64,000 bases of DNA from Faecalibacterium sp. HTF-F (GTDB taxonomy: Bacteria > Bacillota > Clostridia > Oscillospirales > Ruminococcaceae): NCBI RefSeq assembly GCF_023347535.1, contig NZ_CP094473.1, forward strand, positions 868,001-932,000. Direction: 5' to 3'. The position numbers and the translations under genes are program-made. Positions 8,780 through 16,558 of this stretch are shown piece by piece. The notes beneath the pieces are model-generated. The model had not been told where the DNA came from. It made no database searches and worked only from the letters and a program-made list of their open reading frames with translations. Positions within the stretch are counted from its first letter, which is position 1, and each line of letters begins with the position of its first letter.

Positions 8780-8828
8780 AACCAGGATAATAAGCATACA
8801 GGCGTAACGGATGGATCGGAGGGACACC

Positions 8829-9350
8829 ATGGCGCAGGGCAGGCAGCAGAACAATGGTTCGCGGCAGCGCTGTGCCCAGTCTGCCGCGGCAAAGGCTTCG
8901 GCAGAGCCGCCCAAAGCGGTGTGTGCCCAGCTGGAACAGCTGAACCGCAAGCTGGCAGCTGCCAGTGCGGAGATCCTCCGCTACCAGACCCGTCTGTTTG
9001 CCTGCGAGCGGCAGATGGCGGCACTGCGGCAGGAGAATGCCCAGCTGGAAGCGGCCTGTGAACAGGCGCGGCAGGAGGCTGAGTGCGCGGGCGCTCATGC
9101 AGAGCAGCTGCGTCAGGAGCTGGCCCGCCATGCGGAAGCTGTGCGGCCTGTGCCGGTTGCGGCACATACGCCCCCGCAGCCGGAACCATCGGCTGCCCAG
9201 AGCCCGCGGCCGGAGCCGGAGGCCGAACAGCGCCCGCAGCCCGAGCCGGAGGCCCCACAGCCTGCTCAGCCGGACTGGAAGCCTCAGACCAGATTGGAGC
9301 ACCTCTCGGTGGAGCTGATGAACTGGTTCGACGATATGATGGGCGCATAA
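8829..9350 (+). CDS. Uncharacterised coiled-coil protein downstream of ftsZ
   Basis: A 173-residue protein with no family that I recognise. Start ATG 8829 is preceded by GGAGGGACACC. Residues about 35-100 form an Ala/Gln/Glu-rich heptad-like coiled coil (AQLEQLNRKLAAASAEILRY and onward). Then comes a proline-glutamate stretch with repeated PEPEA/QPEPEA units, and a conserved-looking amphipathic end (LEHLSVELMNWFDDMMGA). No membrane segment. It begins 50 bp after ftsZ in the same direction with no terminator between, and ends at a strong hairpin, so it is probably co-transcribed with ftsZ. A division or ring-associated role is inferred from position only. Confidence 0.8.
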   Translation: MAQGRQQNNGSRQRCAQSAAAKASAEPPKAVCAQLEQLNRKLAAASAEILRYQTRLFACERQMAALRQENAQLEAACEQARQEAECAGAHAEQLRQELARHAEAVRPVPVAAHTPPQPEPSAAQSPRPEPEAEQRPQPEPEAPQPAQPDWKPQTRLEHLSVELMNWFDDMMGA

Positions 9351-9396
9351 TGCGCTGGCTGGGATGCTCCGCTTCTGCGGGACAGGAACCGAAATA

Positions 9397-9438
9397 AAAA
9401 AGGGACTGCTGCACCGGATGGGGTGGCAGTCCCTTTTT
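9397..9438 (+). terminator. Terminator of the ftsZ operon
   Basis: AAAAGGGACTGC (9398-9409) pairs with GCAGTCCCTTTT (9426-9437), with T5 at the end. The A/T flanks make it bidirectional. Confidence 0.92.
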
Positions 9439-9472
9439 GCGCTCATCCGTCCCGCAGGCGATCCGATTTAAA

Positions 9473-9518
9473 AAGCCCGGACAGGCACAGCAGAGAAAAC
9501 TGCGGCCTGTCCGGGCTT
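9473..9518 (-). terminator. Terminator of the HD hydrolase operon
   Basis: AAGCCCGGACAGGC (9473-9486) and GCCTGTCCGGGCTT (9505-9518) form a 14-bp perfect stem; minus-strand reading continues into TTTAAATC. Confidence 0.88.
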
Positions 9519-9531
9519 ATTCTTTGCGGTT

Positions 9532-10113
9532 TCAGCGCACCGCGCTGGTGCGGTGCTCCATCAGATAGGTGGCTTCCAGATCAGCGATGTGCAGCTTGAC
9601 GGCAAGGGGATACTTGTCGTAGGCTTCCGAGATGGCAAAGCAGCCGCCCCGGGCCGCATCGTCAAAGCCGCCCATGTGCCAGCGGATGGCAACAGCCTCC
9701 TCGACCCGCAGCTTCATGAACCGCTCAATGAGGAATACGCTCTTTTCGCCGTGGCCGTAGGGGAACAGATCCTCCACGCTGTAGCTGGGCACCTTTTCCC
9801 ACTGGCCGGTGGCTTCGTTTTTTACGTTGCGGGTGCCGGGCTTGTAGTAGTTGGCCTTGCACAGGTCGTGCAGCAGTGCACAGATGGCAAAGCTCTCCTC
9901 GTTGTCGCCCTCGGCAAAAAAGGTGTCGTGCAGCGCGTGATAGACGTTCAGGCTGTGCATGCACAGCCCGCCCTCACAGGCACCGTGGAACCGGGTGGAT
10001 GCCGGTGCCGTGAAGAAATCCGTCTTGTGGTCCAGCCAGTCCAGCAGCTTTTCGCTGCCGGGGCGGGTGACGTGCTGCTTCCAGATCTGCAAAAACTCTT
10101 CGCGGTCGCCCAT
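9532..10113 (-). CDS. HD-domain hydrolase
   Basis: A 193-residue protein with an HD metal-binding fold: His in MHSLNVYHA, the HD pair in CALLHDLCKANYY, and a later His-containing helix (IRWHMGGFDD). HD proteins are metal-dependent phosphohydrolases, often acting on nucleotides; no substrate can be named. The ATG at 10113 is chosen because GGAG lies eight bases upstream; a GTG at 10119 overlapping the upstream stop is the alternative. It follows the YdbC-like gene with overlapping or touching ends and is clearly in the same transcript. Confidence 0.85.
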   Translation of the reverse strand: MGDREEFLQIWKQHVTRPGSEKLLDWLDHKTDFFTAPASTRFHGACEGGLCMHSLNVYHALHDTFFAEGDNEESFAICALLHDLCKANYYKPGTRNVKNEATGQWEKVPSYSVEDLFPYGHGEKSVFLIERFMKLRVEEAVAIRWHMGGFDDAARGGCFAISEAYDKYPLAVKLHIADLEATYLMEHRTSAVR

Positions 10114-10115
10114 GC

Positions 10116-10337
10116 TCACAGCTCCAGCTCGTCCAGCAGGCCCTTGAGGATGGCCATTTCGTCATGGCTCAGGGAAATGCCCTTGCCCATGCGGGTGCCG
10201 TCCGGGGACCAGTCGCGGATGTCGTATTTGGGCTCGCCGTCGTTCCAGCTGATGAGGTTCAGCTGACGCTCCCAGCCGCGGGGACGCTCCGAGAGCACTG
10301 CAATGCGCTGAACTACTTCGTATTTGATCTCTGCCAT
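10116..10337 (-). CDS. YdbC-like (PC4-fold) ssDNA-binding protein
   Basis: A 73-residue protein (MAEIKYEVVQRIAVLSERPRG start) matching the small bacterial YdbC/PC4 family: a beta-sheet core with the LNLISWNDGEPKYDIRDWSP segment and a C-terminal helix (LSHDEMAILKGLLDELEL). Family members bind single-stranded nucleic acid as dimers and may act as transcription coactivators. ATG 10337 is preceded by AAAGGCAGG. Its TGA overlaps the possible GTG start of the HD hydrolase. Family assignment is by recognition, not by search. Confidence 0.82.
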   Translation of the reverse strand: MAEIKYEVVQRIAVLSERPRGWERQLNLISWNDGEPKYDIRDWSPDGTRMGKGISLSHDEMAILKGLLDELEL

Positions 10338-10430
10338 GATGCAAAACCTGCCTTTATCTTTGTTTGCTACCATAATAAGGGAAGCGGACGAAGATTTCAA
10401 CAGGTAGAGCGAAAATAATTTGAAAAATTT

Positions 10431-10871
10431 TTAGCCATAGGGGGATTCTTCCCGCCAGTCCACAAGTTCCAGCACGGCGGCGGTGTCCTCATCCGGGGCC
10501 GGATGGCGGGAGTGGGTGTGCTGGCCGGTGCTGAACAGCCCGGGGGCATAGTGGGCCATCACGCTGGTCTGCACGTCTCCGGCTAAAAAATCTTTGGCGT
10601 TTTTCTGGCGGCAGGCCACAGGAGTGCCGTCGGTCATGGGCACACCCTGCGGGGTGCTGCCGGTGTCCGGGTGGGGCGTCTGGCCCGGCGTTTCAATGTG
10701 CGGCGGCACCTGTGTGCCGGGGGCAGTGGGGTCGCCGGGCGGCAGGATGACGGGGGCCTCCGGCTCTTTGCCCAGCGGCGGGCTGCAGCGGGAGCAGCTG
10801 TTTTCCGGTGCGGAAGAAGCACCGGGCTGCTCGTCCATCTCGTGGCGGATGAAGGGCGTGAGAGAGTTCAT
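10431..10871 (-). CDS. Proline-rich hypothetical protein
   Basis: A 146-residue reading frame with ideal GGAGGTG nine bases before ATG 10871. No domain is recognised. It has a CSRC pair near residue 30, a long low-complexity Pro/Gly/Thr segment (ILPPGDPTAPGTQVPP) and a C-terminal acidic region (DEDTAAVLELVDW). There is no signal peptide or membrane segment. It lies in the direction of sbcDC, 230 bp downstream of sbcC, behind the structured segment at 10923-11100. The strong ribosome binding site is the main support; composition bias means it could still be a non-conserved frame. Confidence 0.6.
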   Translation of the reverse strand: MNSLTPFIRHEMDEQPGASSAPENSCSRCSPPLGKEPEAPVILPPGDPTAPGTQVPPHIETPGQTPHPDTGSTPQGVPMTDGTPVACRQKNAKDFLAGDVQTSVMAHYAPGLFSTGQHTHSRHPAPDEDTAAVLELVDWREESPYG

Positions 10872-10922
10872 TGAAAAAATCACCTCCGCCCATAGGATGC
10901 CCAGCGAAAAGGAAATTTATTT

Positions 10923-11100
10923 GGCAGGGCAGGCCATCGGGGAGCTTTCCTGCTGTCAGGGCAGCGGGCTGGTAGTTTCTCTGAGGACCGTCCGCTGGGG
11001 TGGGACCCTGTTGCCCGCAGGGCAATAGGGCGGGCGATGGAATGGCCCGAACTCGTGTCCGAAGAGAAAGCTACCGGCACACTGCCCCAGAGCACCTGCC
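10923..11100. ncRNA. Candidate structured RNA between sbcC and the proline-rich gene
   Basis: Arms fold back over 178 bases: GGCAGG (10923) with CCTGCC (11095), GGGCAG (10959) with CTGCCC (11082), GGTAGTTTCTCT (10971-10982) with AGAGAAA-G-CTACC (11063-11075, one bulge), and GGAC (10985) with GTCC (11057). Inside are two hairpins, CCC-TG-TTGCCC-GCA-GGGCAA-TA-GGG (11006-11030) and CGGGC...GCCCG (11031-11049). The spacer has no credible gene. No known RNA family was recognised; the strand is uncertain. Confidence 0.4.
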
Positions 11101-11103
11101 TTG

Positions 11104-13908
11104 TTACACGATCAATTCTACGGTAGAGCCGCCGGTGCGGGCTTTGCGCACCACCACCTGCCGGTCGATGCGGTCCTTCAGGGCGCTCACATGGGAGATG
11201 ATGCCCACCAGCCGGTCGCCCTCGGTCAGCCCCGCCAGCACCCGCATGGCCTGTTCCAGCGATTCCTCGTCCAGACTGCCGAAGCCCTCGTCCAAAAAGA
11301 GGGTGTCCAGCCGGATGCCGCCTGCGGCGCTCTGCACCTCGTCCGAAAGGCCCAGCGCCAGCGCCAGCGAGGCCTTGAAGCTCTCGCCGCCGGAAAGAGT
11401 CTTGACATTGCGGCGGGTGCCGTTGTAGTGGTCGATGACTCCAAGATCCAGCCCGGACTGGCTGCGCTGGTTCTCTGCCCCGATGCGCTCCAGCTCGTAC
11501 TGCCCGGCGGTCATCTGCATCAGGCGGGTGTTGGCATGGCGCAGGATGCGGTCCAGATAGTTCATCTGGATATAGGCTTCCAGCCGGATCTTCTGCTTGC
11601 TGGTCAGAGTGCCGCCTGCTGTGGCGGCAAGGGCGCTCACCCACTGCCAGCGCTGTTCCAGCTGGGTGCGGGCGGCAGCGGCTGCGCGGTATTTTTCTGC
11701 CGCAGCGCTGTTGGGCAGCAGCTGTGCTGCCAGCTGCTGTTCCTGCTCGCGCAGAGCGCTCCGGGCAGCGGTGAGCCGGGTCTGCCGGGCCTGCAGATCT
11801 TCCAGCGGCTGTGCGGGCACGGCCTGTGCTGCGGCGGTCTGCTGCGCCTGCAGGGCATCCACGGCGGCCTGCGCGGCGGCCTGCGCCTGCTCCGCCCGCT
11901 TGAGGGCAGCCTGCGCCTGCTCCATGCCGGTGCGCAGAACGGTGCGGCGGGCTTCCAGTGCATCCAGCGCGGCCTGTGCTTCGGTTCGCTGGGGATAGGG
12001 CAGGGCAGAACGCTGCCCGGCGATCTGCTGTTCCAGTGCGTCGGCCTGTGCGGCCTGTGCGGCGGCAGAGCGGTCTGCCTCGGATGCCGCCTGTTCCAGT
12101 GCCGGGCGCTGGCGGGTCCTCGTCTGCCGGTCGGCCTCCAATGCGGCGCGGCGGGTGCAGTCGGCTGCGGCCCGGCGCAGGGCGGCGGTGCATTCGGATT
12201 GTGCCGCGTGCAGGGCGGCGGTCTCCTCGGCAAGCACGGCGCTCATTCCCTTGAAGGTCAGCTGCACCGGGCCGTCGGGCGCGGTGAACCGTTCGGGCAG
12301 AAGGTCCTCGGCATCCCGGCGCAGAGAGCGGCGGGCTTCCTCTGCGGCAGCGTTGGCGCTCTGTGCGGCGGCGCTGGCATTCTGGGCAAGGGCATCTGCG
12401 GTCTCGGCCTCCTGCTTGGCAGCGTCTACCTGTGCCTGCGTGGGGGCGGTGCGGGGCAGCTGGGCTTTGGCCGGGTGGTGGGTGCTGCCGCACACCGGGC
12501 AGGGAGCACCCTCGGTCAGGCTCTGGGCCAGCAGCCCGGCCTGTGCGTCCAGAAATGCCCGGTCCAGTGCATCCCGGCGGGTGTGCGCCTGCGCCTTGGC
12601 TTCGGCGGCGGCGCGGTAGGCCTCCTGTGCACGGTGGGCCTTCTGGGCCAGCTGCTGGCAGGCGGTAAGCCGCTGGGTCAGGGTGGAAAGCGCTGTGCCG
12701 CGCTGGGCCAGCTCCTTTTCCTTCGTTTCCAGCGCCAGCCTGCGGGTGGAAGCGTCGGCCAGAGCGTCCAGCTCCTGTTCATCGGCAGCAAGATTTGCAG
12801 CCAGCTCTTCCAGCTGGGCGCGCTTTTGTGCGGCCTGCGCCCGGGCCAGCTGTGCGGCGTCCCGGGCAGCGCTCTGCTGGCGGCAGAGCCGTTCCAGCTC
12901 GTCATAGGCGGCAAGGGCAGCTTTGGCCTGTGTGGCCTGCCCGGCCAGCAGGTCCAGCTGTGCGGCATCGCCTGCATGACGGGAGCTCTCGGCCCGGGCG
13001 GCTTCCAGTACGGGCTGCGCGGCGGCAAGGTCGGCCTGCTTTGCGGCCAGCTGCTCTGCCAGCTGCCGGGCCTGCTGTGCCGCACCCAGCTGCTGCTGCA
13101 TGGCGTCCAGCTGCGCTTCGGTGTCCTTCAGGGCGGCAGCTGTGCTTTCCTGTGCGGCCCGCTGGCGGGCCAGCAGGGCGTCCAGCAAAGCAAGCGCGGC
13201 ATCCGGCTCAGTCTGGGCGCTCAGCGCGGCAAGAGCCGCGGCGTCCGGATCATCGGGGGCGTACTGGATGCCGGAGAGCAGGCTGTCCAGCTTTGCATTC
13301 TGGGCGGTGCGCTGCTGGCTGAGGGCAGCGCTTTCGGCCTGCAAGCGCTCCTGCAGGCGGGCGTAGCGCTGGGTGCGGAACAGCTTGCGGAAGATGCGGC
13401 TGCGCTCCTCGGTGGAGGCGTTGAGCAGCCGGGTGAACTGTCCCTGTGCGATCATGGCGATCTGGCAGAACTGGCTGTAATCCAGCCCGATGATCTCCAT
13501 GACGGCGGCGGTCACATCCTTGGCTCTGGTCACCGGCGGACGGGTGTCGGGGAAAGTGAGGACGGCATCCGCCTTCTCGGTGGTGAAGCCCTCGCCGCGC
13601 ACCTTGGGACGGGTGTACTCCGGGTTGCGGCGCACGGTATAGCGCTGCCCGTTCACCTCAAATTCCAGCTCCACAAAGGTGGGCGTTCTGGGGTCGGCAT
13701 ACTTGCAGCGCAGCATGGCACCCTCGCGCACACCGCCGCTGGAATGGTCGTACAGGGCGTATGTAATGGCATCGAACAGGGTGGTCTTGCCTGCGCCGGT
13801 GTCGCCGGTGACAAGGTACAGACCGCCTTTTCCCAGTTTTTCCAGTTCCAGCACGGTCTCGCCCGCATAGGGGCCAAAGGCCGAAAGGGTCAGCCTGAGC
13901 GGTCTCAT
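11104..13908 (-). CDS. sbcC: Nuclease SbcCD subunit C
   Basis: A 934-residue Rad50-like SMC ATPase. With SbcD it cleaves DNA hairpins and protein-blocked ends. The N-terminal Walker A is GDTGAGKTTLFD (about residues 34-45), followed by a Q-loop region. Two long Ala/Gln/Glu coiled-coil arms flank a zinc hook CPVCG (near residue 470), which dimerises the arms. The C-terminal lobe has the signature LSGGESFKASLALALGLSDE and Walker B TLFLDEGFGSLD. Start ATG 13908 overlaps the SbcD stop by four bases (ATGA), so translation is coupled. The extreme alanine richness of the arms produces long open frames on the opposite strand. Confidence 0.96.
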   Translation of the reverse strand: MRPLRLTLSAFGPYAGETVLELEKLGKGGLYLVTGDTGAGKTTLFDAITYALYDHSSGGVREGAMLRCKYADPRTPTFVELEFEVNGQRYTVRRNPEYTRPKVRGEGFTTEKADAVLTFPDTRPPVTRAKDVTAAVMEIIGLDYSQFCQIAMIAQGQFTRLLNASTEERSRIFRKLFRTQRYARLQERLQAESAALSQQRTAQNAKLDSLLSGIQYAPDDPDAAALAALSAQTEPDAALALLDALLARQRAAQESTAAALKDTEAQLDAMQQQLGAAQQARQLAEQLAAKQADLAAAQPVLEAARAESSRHAGDAAQLDLLAGQATQAKAALAAYDELERLCRQQSAARDAAQLARAQAAQKRAQLEELAANLAADEQELDALADASTRRLALETKEKELAQRGTALSTLTQRLTACQQLAQKAHRAQEAYRAAAEAKAQAHTRRDALDRAFLDAQAGLLAQSLTEGAPCPVCGSTHHPAKAQLPRTAPTQAQVDAAKQEAETADALAQNASAAAQSANAAAEEARRSLRRDAEDLLPERFTAPDGPVQLTFKGMSAVLAEETAALHAAQSECTAALRRAAADCTRRAALEADRQTRTRQRPALEQAASEADRSAAAQAAQADALEQQIAGQRSALPYPQRTEAQAALDALEARRTVLRTGMEQAQAALKRAEQAQAAAQAAVDALQAQQTAAAQAVPAQPLEDLQARQTRLTAARSALREQEQQLAAQLLPNSAAAEKYRAAAAARTQLEQRWQWVSALAATAGGTLTSKQKIRLEAYIQMNYLDRILRHANTRLMQMTAGQYELERIGAENQRSQSGLDLGVIDHYNGTRRNVKTLSGGESFKASLALALGLSDEVQSAAGGIRLDTLFLDEGFGSLDEESLEQAMRVLAGLTEGDRLVGIISHVSALKDRIDRQVVVRKARTGGSTVELIV

Positions 13909-15047
13909 GCGTCCTCGCCCTCCTTCCAGATCTCCTCAATGAGCTGCTGGCAGAATGCCGCCTGCGCAGCGGTCAGCGGCTGGTTGTTCTGCAGCTGGTA
14001 GAACGCCGAGAAGTGCTCCAGCGGGGTGATGCTCTCGGCGCGCTCCGGTGCGGTGATCTGCTGATCTTCCCGGGTGCGGAGGTTGTCGTAGTCCAGCCGC
14101 ATCAGGTTGGGGTAGATCACCCGCAGGCGGGCCAGCGCGTCCGGCACATCCTGCTCGTCGGTCAGGGTGATGTGCAGGTAGTCGTCCACGGCGGTGTCTG
14201 CGTAGCGGCGGCGGTCGGTCAGCTCCATGTAGCTGCCGCGCACCTCCCGCAGGTCGTGCTTCGGGGTGAGCGTCGCGGTGGTGATGGACACTTCGCCCTT
14301 GGGGCCAAGCTCCACAAAGCAGGCGCTTTTGTGCTGCCGGGCCTCCGAGAAGGAATACTTGAGCGGGGTGCCGCAGTAGCGCACGGTGTCGCGGCCCACC
14401 TTCTGGGGGCTGTGCAGATGGCCGAGGGCCACATAGTCAAAGGCATCGAACAGGCTGGCGTCCACGCTGTCTACGCCGCCCACCGACACCTCCTCGCTCT
14501 CGCAGCAGGCAGCACCGGCCACGAACTGATGGGCCACCAGCACGCTGCGGTGCGCCGGGTCCGGCGGGCAGTGGCGCAGCACGCAGGCAAGGGCGTCGTT
14601 GTAGGTCTCCACGGGCTCGTCCGGCCAGACATGCCGCACCATGGCGGGCTTGAGGAAGGGCAGAAGGTACACGTCCAGCGTGCCGTACTCGTCGGTGAGG
14701 GGGATGGACACCGGCGCACCGGAGAACACCGGGCTGACGTACACCCGGCTGTTTTGCAGCAGGGCCGCGCCGAAGGCAATGCGGTCGGCGGAGTCGTGGT
14801 TGCCGCTGATGGCGAACACCGGCAGCTGCCGCTCAGCCAGTTGGGTGAGGAACCAGTCCAGCAGGCGCACGGCCTCGGCAGGGGGAACGGGCTTATCGTA
14901 GAGGTCGCCCGCCAGCAGCACACCGTCCACGGGCGTGCTGTCCAGCAGGGAGAGGATCTGTTCCAGAATGTACCGCTGGTCGTCCAGCATGGAGAACTCG
15001 CACACCCGCTTGCCCAGATGCAGGTCGGAAAGATGCAGAAAACGCAA
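13905..15047 (-). CDS. sbcD: Nuclease SbcCD subunit D (TTG start)
   Basis: Mre11-like metallophosphoesterase, the nuclease half of SbcCD. Motifs in order: LHLSDLHLGK, LAGDLYDK, ISGNHDS, then VAHQF and GHLHSPQ. The start is taken as TTG 15047 (MRFLHLSDLHLG, 380 residues), with AAAGGCGG eight bases upstream. A longer frame up to 15116 is rejected because a strong promoter (TTGCCC-17-TATAAT, 15079-15107) lies inside it, and the added residues are a proline run foreign to the family. Overlaps sbcC. Confidence 0.94.
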   Translation of the reverse strand: MRFLHLSDLHLGKRVCEFSMLDDQRYILEQILSLLDSTPVDGVLLAGDLYDKPVPPAEAVRLLDWFLTQLAERQLPVFAISGNHDSADRIAFGAALLQNSRVYVSPVFSGAPVSIPLTDEYGTLDVYLLPFLKPAMVRHVWPDEPVETYNDALACVLRHCPPDPAHRSVLVAHQFVAGAACCESEEVSVGGVDSVDASLFDAFDYVALGHLHSPQKVGRDTVRYCGTPLKYSFSEARQHKSACFVELGPKGEVSITTATLTPKHDLREVRGSYMELTDRRRYADTAVDDYLHITLTDEQDVPDALARLRVIYPNLMRLDYDNLRTREDQQITAPERAESITPLEHFSAFYQLQNNQPLTAAQAAFCQQLIEEIWKEGEDA

Positions 15048-15078
15048 ACGGAAACACCGCCTTTTCAGAGTTTTCTTT

Positions 15079-15107
15079 ATTATACAGCAGGGCGGGGGTG
15101 GGGGCAA
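15079..15107 (-). promoter_or_regulatory. sbcDC promoter
   Basis: Minus-strand TTGCCC (15102-15107), 17 bp, consensus TATAAT (15079-15084). It predicts a leader of about 25 nt to the TTG start at 15047. Confidence 0.78.
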
Positions 15108-15124
15108 GGAAAACAAAAAAGGGA

Positions 15125-15195
15125 AACCCTCTCAGTCAATGCTTCGCATTGCCAGCTCTCCCGAAGTGCGGGCTTTTATGCATCAGGAGGCAAAG
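15125..15195 (+). repeat. CCCTCTCAGTCA repeat, degenerate copy
   Basis: AACCCTCTCAGTCA (15125-15138), then hairpin CAATG-CTTCG-CATTG (15137-15151) and CCAGCTCTCCCGAAG, matching the left half of the elements at 49158 and 52427. The right end is eroded (TTTTATGCATCAGGAGG). Confidence 0.75.
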
Positions 15196-15217
15196 CGCAG
15201 AAGCCGCTCTTGAAAAT

Positions 15218-15308
15218 GCTGCCGACGGTTACGGCTCCAACTGTGAAAAAGTGGATCGGAAACAACCGCCGTTGTTTCCGATCCACAAATAATAAAAGTT
15301 TATTCCGC
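15218..15308 (-). repeat. Hairpin-cassette repeat, copy B (terminator of PG-binding gene)
   Basis: Minus strand: partial head (GCGGAATAAACTTTTATT), 16-bp perfect hairpin GTGGATCGGAAACAAC / GTTGTTTCCGATCCAC (15251-15286), then TTTTTCACAG and the tail TCGGCAGC. It lies just after the minus-strand PG-binding gene, with T5 after the stem, so it should terminate that gene. Confidence 0.82.
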
Positions 15309-15331
15309 ATCGTTTTACGACCTGCAAATGA

Positions 15332-15802
15332 TCAGAACATCTTCTCCCACGTTTCTTTGCCGACCGCGCCGTCGGCGGCAAGGCCGTTGCGGCGCTGGAA
15401 CCGCTGCACCGCTGCAGCTGTGGAAGCCCCGAATCTGCCGTCTGCGGTCAGCCGCTCGCCCAGAGAGTTGAGCTTCTGCTGCACCAGACGCACTGTGCCG
15501 CCGGAAGAGCCGCTGCGCAGGGCAATGCCGGGGTAGGGCACATGCAGGCCGTGCTTGGCCGTGTAGCGGGTGTAGAGCACGTTCCATGTGTTCGCGCCCA
15601 CCTTGCCGTCCACATTCATCTTGTTTTTCAGTTGGAACTCCTTCACGGCGTTCTCGGTGGAAATGCCGAATTTTCCGTCGGTCTTCAGCTCGCTGTACCA
15701 TGTGCAGGCGTCGCGCACACCGTTGAGCCAGGTCTGCACAAGGGCTACGTCCGGCCCGGAGGAGCCACGCTGGAGCAGGGAATAATAAGCAGGGATCGCC
15801 AT
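15332..15802 (-). CDS. Peptidoglycan-binding domain protein (two PG_binding_1 repeats)
   Basis: A 156-residue protein made of two tandem PG_binding_1 three-helix repeats: GSSGPDVALVQTWLNG...DGKFG...AVKEFQLKN...VDGKVGANTW, and GSSGGTVRLVQQKLNSLG...ADGRFG...AVQRFQRRNGL..DGAVGKETW. No catalytic domain or signal peptide is present, so it is unclear how it would reach the wall. The start is ATG 15802; a GTG at 15814 directly behind AAAGGAG is possible. It lies 52 bp after spoIIR on the same strand and probably shares its transcript. Similar domains occur in spore cortex hydrolases, which fits the neighbour but proves nothing. Confidence 0.88.
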   Translation of the reverse strand: MAIPAYYSLLQRGSSGPDVALVQTWLNGVRDACTWYSELKTDGKFGISTENAVKEFQLKNKMNVDGKVGANTWNVLYTRYTAKHGLHVPYPGIALRSGSSGGTVRLVQQKLNSLGERLTADGRFGASTAAAVQRFQRRNGLAADGAVGKETWEKMF

Positions 15803-15854
15803 AGTGGATAACACACTCCTTTCGCCCTATGCTATGCGGCGAAAGCGCCGGGCG

Positions 15855-16484
15855 TTACCCAAGCAGCACCACGTCCTCCCGGCAGGCGGTGCGCTGCTGC
15901 ACCCATTCCACCAGCCGGAGCCGGAGAATATAGTTCCCGCAGACGAGGTCGTTTTCGGCGGGCCGGGCGTAGCCCCCGCAGGCAGAGCGGCACAGGCCCG
16001 GGTAGAGCACGCACCACCAGTTGCGGCCGGTGCCGGAGCCGATCTGGATGCGCAGCGCGTCGTACCGCCCGGCAGGCAGGATGCCCGAAGCGTAGCGCCG
16101 GGTGTCGAAGTACATGTTCACCAGCTGCACCCGCACCGGGGCGCGGATGTTCAGCTCTGCCAGCGCGTGCCGGGCCGTGAGCTGCAGTTCGAACAAATGC
16201 CGCGCCGCCCAGCAAAGGGCGTCAGGCTTGCTTTCGGCAGGGCAGGCGGCGTCCAGATAGGCCAGCACGGCGTCCCGCACATGGAGCTTTGCGCTCTGGC
16301 TGGCGATGGAATCGTTCTCGGGCCGGATGTGCAGCCGCAGGGTGTCGGCGCACACCAGTGCCCCGGTGTCCAGCTGGGTGCGGCCCCATGCAAATGTCTG
16401 CCATGCGCCGCACAGGGCAAGGGCGAGAAACAGGCCAAGGCAGAGCAGAGCCATCTGAGCGCGTGTAAGCATTCTGGATAACAT
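15855..16484 (-). CDS. spoIIR: Stage II sporulation protein R
   Basis: SpoIIR is the secreted signal that triggers SpoIIGA processing of pro-sigma E in the mother cell. The 209-residue product has an N-terminal hydrophobic segment (about residues 10-30, uncleaved or signal anchor), the family motif LRLHIRPENDSIASQSAKLHVRDAVL, and the hallmark LPAGRYDALRIQIGSGTGRNWWCVLYPGLC. All family landmarks are intact, with no frameshift. The start codon ATG 16484 lies in the arm of an 11-bp hairpin with GAAGAAGGG in its loop. Retention in a lineage thought not to form spores is notable. Confidence 0.92.
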   Translation of the reverse strand: MLSRMLTRAQMALLCLGLFLALALCGAWQTFAWGRTQLDTGALVCADTLRLHIRPENDSIASQSAKLHVRDAVLAYLDAACPAESKPDALCWAARHLFELQLTARHALAELNIRAPVRVQLVNMYFDTRRYASGILPAGRYDALRIQIGSGTGRNWWCVLYPGLCRSACGGYARPAENDLVCGNYILRLRLVEWVQQRTACREDVVLLG

Positions 16485-16518
16485 AAAAACAGACCCTTCT
16501 TCTGGAAATGTTATCCAG
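16474..16518 (-). promoter_or_regulatory. Hairpin sequestering the spoIIR start codon
   Basis: On the minus-strand mRNA CTGGATAACAT (16518-16508) pairs perfectly with ATGTTATCCAG (16484-16474), which contains the start codon. The 23-nt loop holds the likely Shine-Dalgarno GAAGAAGGG. An upstream ATG alternative is not available; the next in-frame ATG is at 16472. Confidence 0.6.
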
Positions 16519-16558
16519 AGGATGGGCCTGTTGAAAAGGTTTTATGCACAGGCGGCCT

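Noticed and set aside
11000..11110. Resemblance of GTAACAAGG to the 16S rRNA 3' end
   Set aside because: Only nine bases match, and the rest of the helix 45 region is absent.
11101..14001. Very long plus-strand reading frame opposite sbcC
   Set aside because: It is the antisense of the alanine-rich coiled-coil arms; the minus frame encodes a complete SbcC with Walker and zinc-hook motifs. The product has no recognisable domain and no ribosome binding site.
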